Below are positions 7,424-7,759 of a stretch of 7,759 nucleotides of DNA, in pieces. The notes under the pieces were generated by a model. The model ran no database searches. It saw nothing but the letters and a program-made list of their open reading frames with translations, and was not told the DNA's origin. How positions within the stretch are numbered: the stretch's first letter is position 1; each line of letters begins with the position of its first letter. The DNA comes from Puniceicoccales bacterium (GTDB lineage: Bacteria > Verrucomicrobiota > Verrucomicrobiia > Opitutales > UBA953): NCBI GenBank assembly GCA_031289285.1, contig JAITPT010000039.1, positions 1 through 7,759 of the forward strand. The letters run 5' to 3'. A program made the position numbers and the translations under genes.

Positions 7424-7497
7424 ATCGCAATTTCTCGTGCCATGCCTGACAAAAAAAATATTCGCACGCAACAGTTTCATTTTCAAGAAGTTGCGAT
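7424..7497. promoter_or_regulatory. Candidate upstream activator sites (CGCAA inverted repeats)
   Basis: ATCGCAATTTC at 7424-7434 is repeated in inverted form at 7487-7497 with 10 of 11 bases matching. A third related element, ACGCAAC, lies at 7466-7472. The two outer arms are centred 63 bases apart, close to six helical turns, and fall about 53 to 126 bases upstream of the predicted transcription start. That is where sigma-54 activators such as RtcR usually bind. No known RtcR box was matched; the assignment is positional inference. Confidence 0.4.
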
Positions 7498-7502
7498 TTT
7501 TT
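7467..7502 (+). terminator. Terminator-like hairpin followed by a T-run
   Basis: CGCAAC (7467-7472) pairs with GTTGCG (7490-7495). The stem continues as TTC / GAA (7476-7478 with 7487-7489) past a 3-base bulge, leaving an 8-base loop, and six T residues follow at 7497-7502. The shape fits an intrinsic terminator on the plus strand, yet no plus-strand gene ends upstream. It would either insulate the sigma-54 promoter, end an unseen small transcript, or be an activator site with chance terminator form. Confidence 0.3.
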
Positions 7503-7522
7503 AATTTTGCTGCTAAACGCGC

Positions 7523-7539
7523 TTGGCACGGCACCTGCT
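7523..7539 (+). promoter_or_regulatory. Sigma-54 (RpoN) promoter for the TROVE gene
   Basis: The sequence TTGGCACG (7523-7530), GCACC, TGCT (7536-7539) fits the RpoN consensus TGGCAC-N5-TTGCT with a single mismatch. The invariant GG (7525-7526) and GC (7537-7538) are separated by exactly 10 bases. The predicted transcription start is near 7550, which gives a 40-base leader before the ATG at 7590. Such a promoter needs an AAA+ enhancer-binding activator. For Ro60-type RNA-repair operons in proteobacteria that activator is RtcR. Confidence 0.8.
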
Positions 7540-7589
7540 ATATCGGCGGCGCAAACGCATTCACAAACTTTCACCGAGAACTAACTCAC

Positions 7590-7759
7590 ATGGCTAACAA
7601 CACGCTTTTCGCTACACAGACCGCTGCTCCCGCTTTCGCTGCCGACACGCGCAACGAAGCCGGCGGCAAAGCCCAATCGCTGCCCCCGCGCCACGCCCTC
7701 GCGCAATACGCGCTGACCGGCTGCTTCAACGGCACTTTCTACGCCGACGCCGCCACGCA
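7590..7759 (+). CDS. rsr: TROVE-domain Ro60-like RNA-binding protein, 5' part only
   Basis: Only the first 56 codons lie inside the window; the frame is open at the right edge. After a variable N-terminus the translation gives NEAGGKAQSLPPRHALAQYA followed by LTGCFNGTFYADA. This is the conserved opening of the TROVE domain found in Ro60 and bacterial Rsr proteins (compare N-x-x-GG, a Leu-x-x-Phe/His turn, TGC-x-N-x-TFYA). Ro60 homologues form a HEAT-repeat ring that binds misfolded RNAs and Y RNAs and, in bacteria, works with PNPase in rRNA maturation and decay. A modest GAGAA site lies at 7576-7580, nine bases before the ATG. The gene is divergent from the GH106 gene and follows a near-consensus sigma-54 promoter, the arrangement of rsr-Y RNA-rtcBA repair operons. 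Whether Y RNA, rtcB and rtcA follow cannot be seen. Confidence 0.85.
   Translation, partial: MANNTLFATQTAAPAFAADTRNEAGGKAQSLPPRHALAQYALTGCFNGTFYADAAT

Noticed and set aside
7143..7589. Y RNA or tRNA-like gene in the TROVE upstream region
   Set aside because: No tRNA-like T-loop (GTTCGAATC type) or cloverleaf pairing was seen. In known operons the Y RNA often lies downstream of rsr, which is outside the window.

Overview
The window looks like a chromosomal piece of a Verrucomicrobiota bacterium, most likely Opitutaceae or a close relative. The grounds are the protein types (secreted GH106 and DUF3863-type polysaccharide proteins, a Ro60-like TROVE protein), Ala-rich signal peptides, weak or absent Shine-Dalgarno sequences, and spacers full of low-complexity repeat text of a kind I recall from that group. 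This placement is inference from style and content, not from a marker gene.

Layout, left to right. Positions 1-207 hold no gene but a chain of small palindromes plus an exact 37-base direct repeat whose copies lie 36 bases apart. Three minus-strand genes follow, transcribed right to left: a 1384-residue secreted GH106-type glycoside hydrolase fused to a C-terminal DUF6807-like domain (7142 down to 2988), a 576-residue secreted DUF3863/DUF3864-type protein (2712 down to 982), and a small RluA-family pseudouridine synthase (957 down to 208). The 275-base gap between the first two is T-rich on the + strand and repetitive. From 7143 to 7589 lies a divergent intergenic region. At the right edge, on the plus strand, begins a TROVE/Ro60-like gene (7590 onward, cut by the window end).

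The two large minus-strand genes probably act together outside the cytoplasm on rhamnose-containing polysaccharide such as plant pectin or a gum. The GH106 enzyme would remove alpha-L-rhamnose. The DUF3863 protein has a polysaccharide-deacetylase-like N-terminal layout but no proven activity. The pseudouridine synthase is a housekeeping RNA modifier that simply follows on the same strand.

The most interesting signal is in the divergent region. A near-consensus sigma-54 promoter (GG-N10-GC, TTGGCACG at -24 and TGCT at -12) sits 50 bases before the TROVE start codon, preceded by CGCAA-type inverted repeats that could be activator sites or a terminator. A sigma-54-driven Ro60 gene is the hallmark of the stress-induced rsr-Y RNA-rtcBA RNA-repair operon governed by RtcR in proteobacteria. 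The window therefore probably shows the first gene of such an operon in another phylum, with the rest beyond the right edge.
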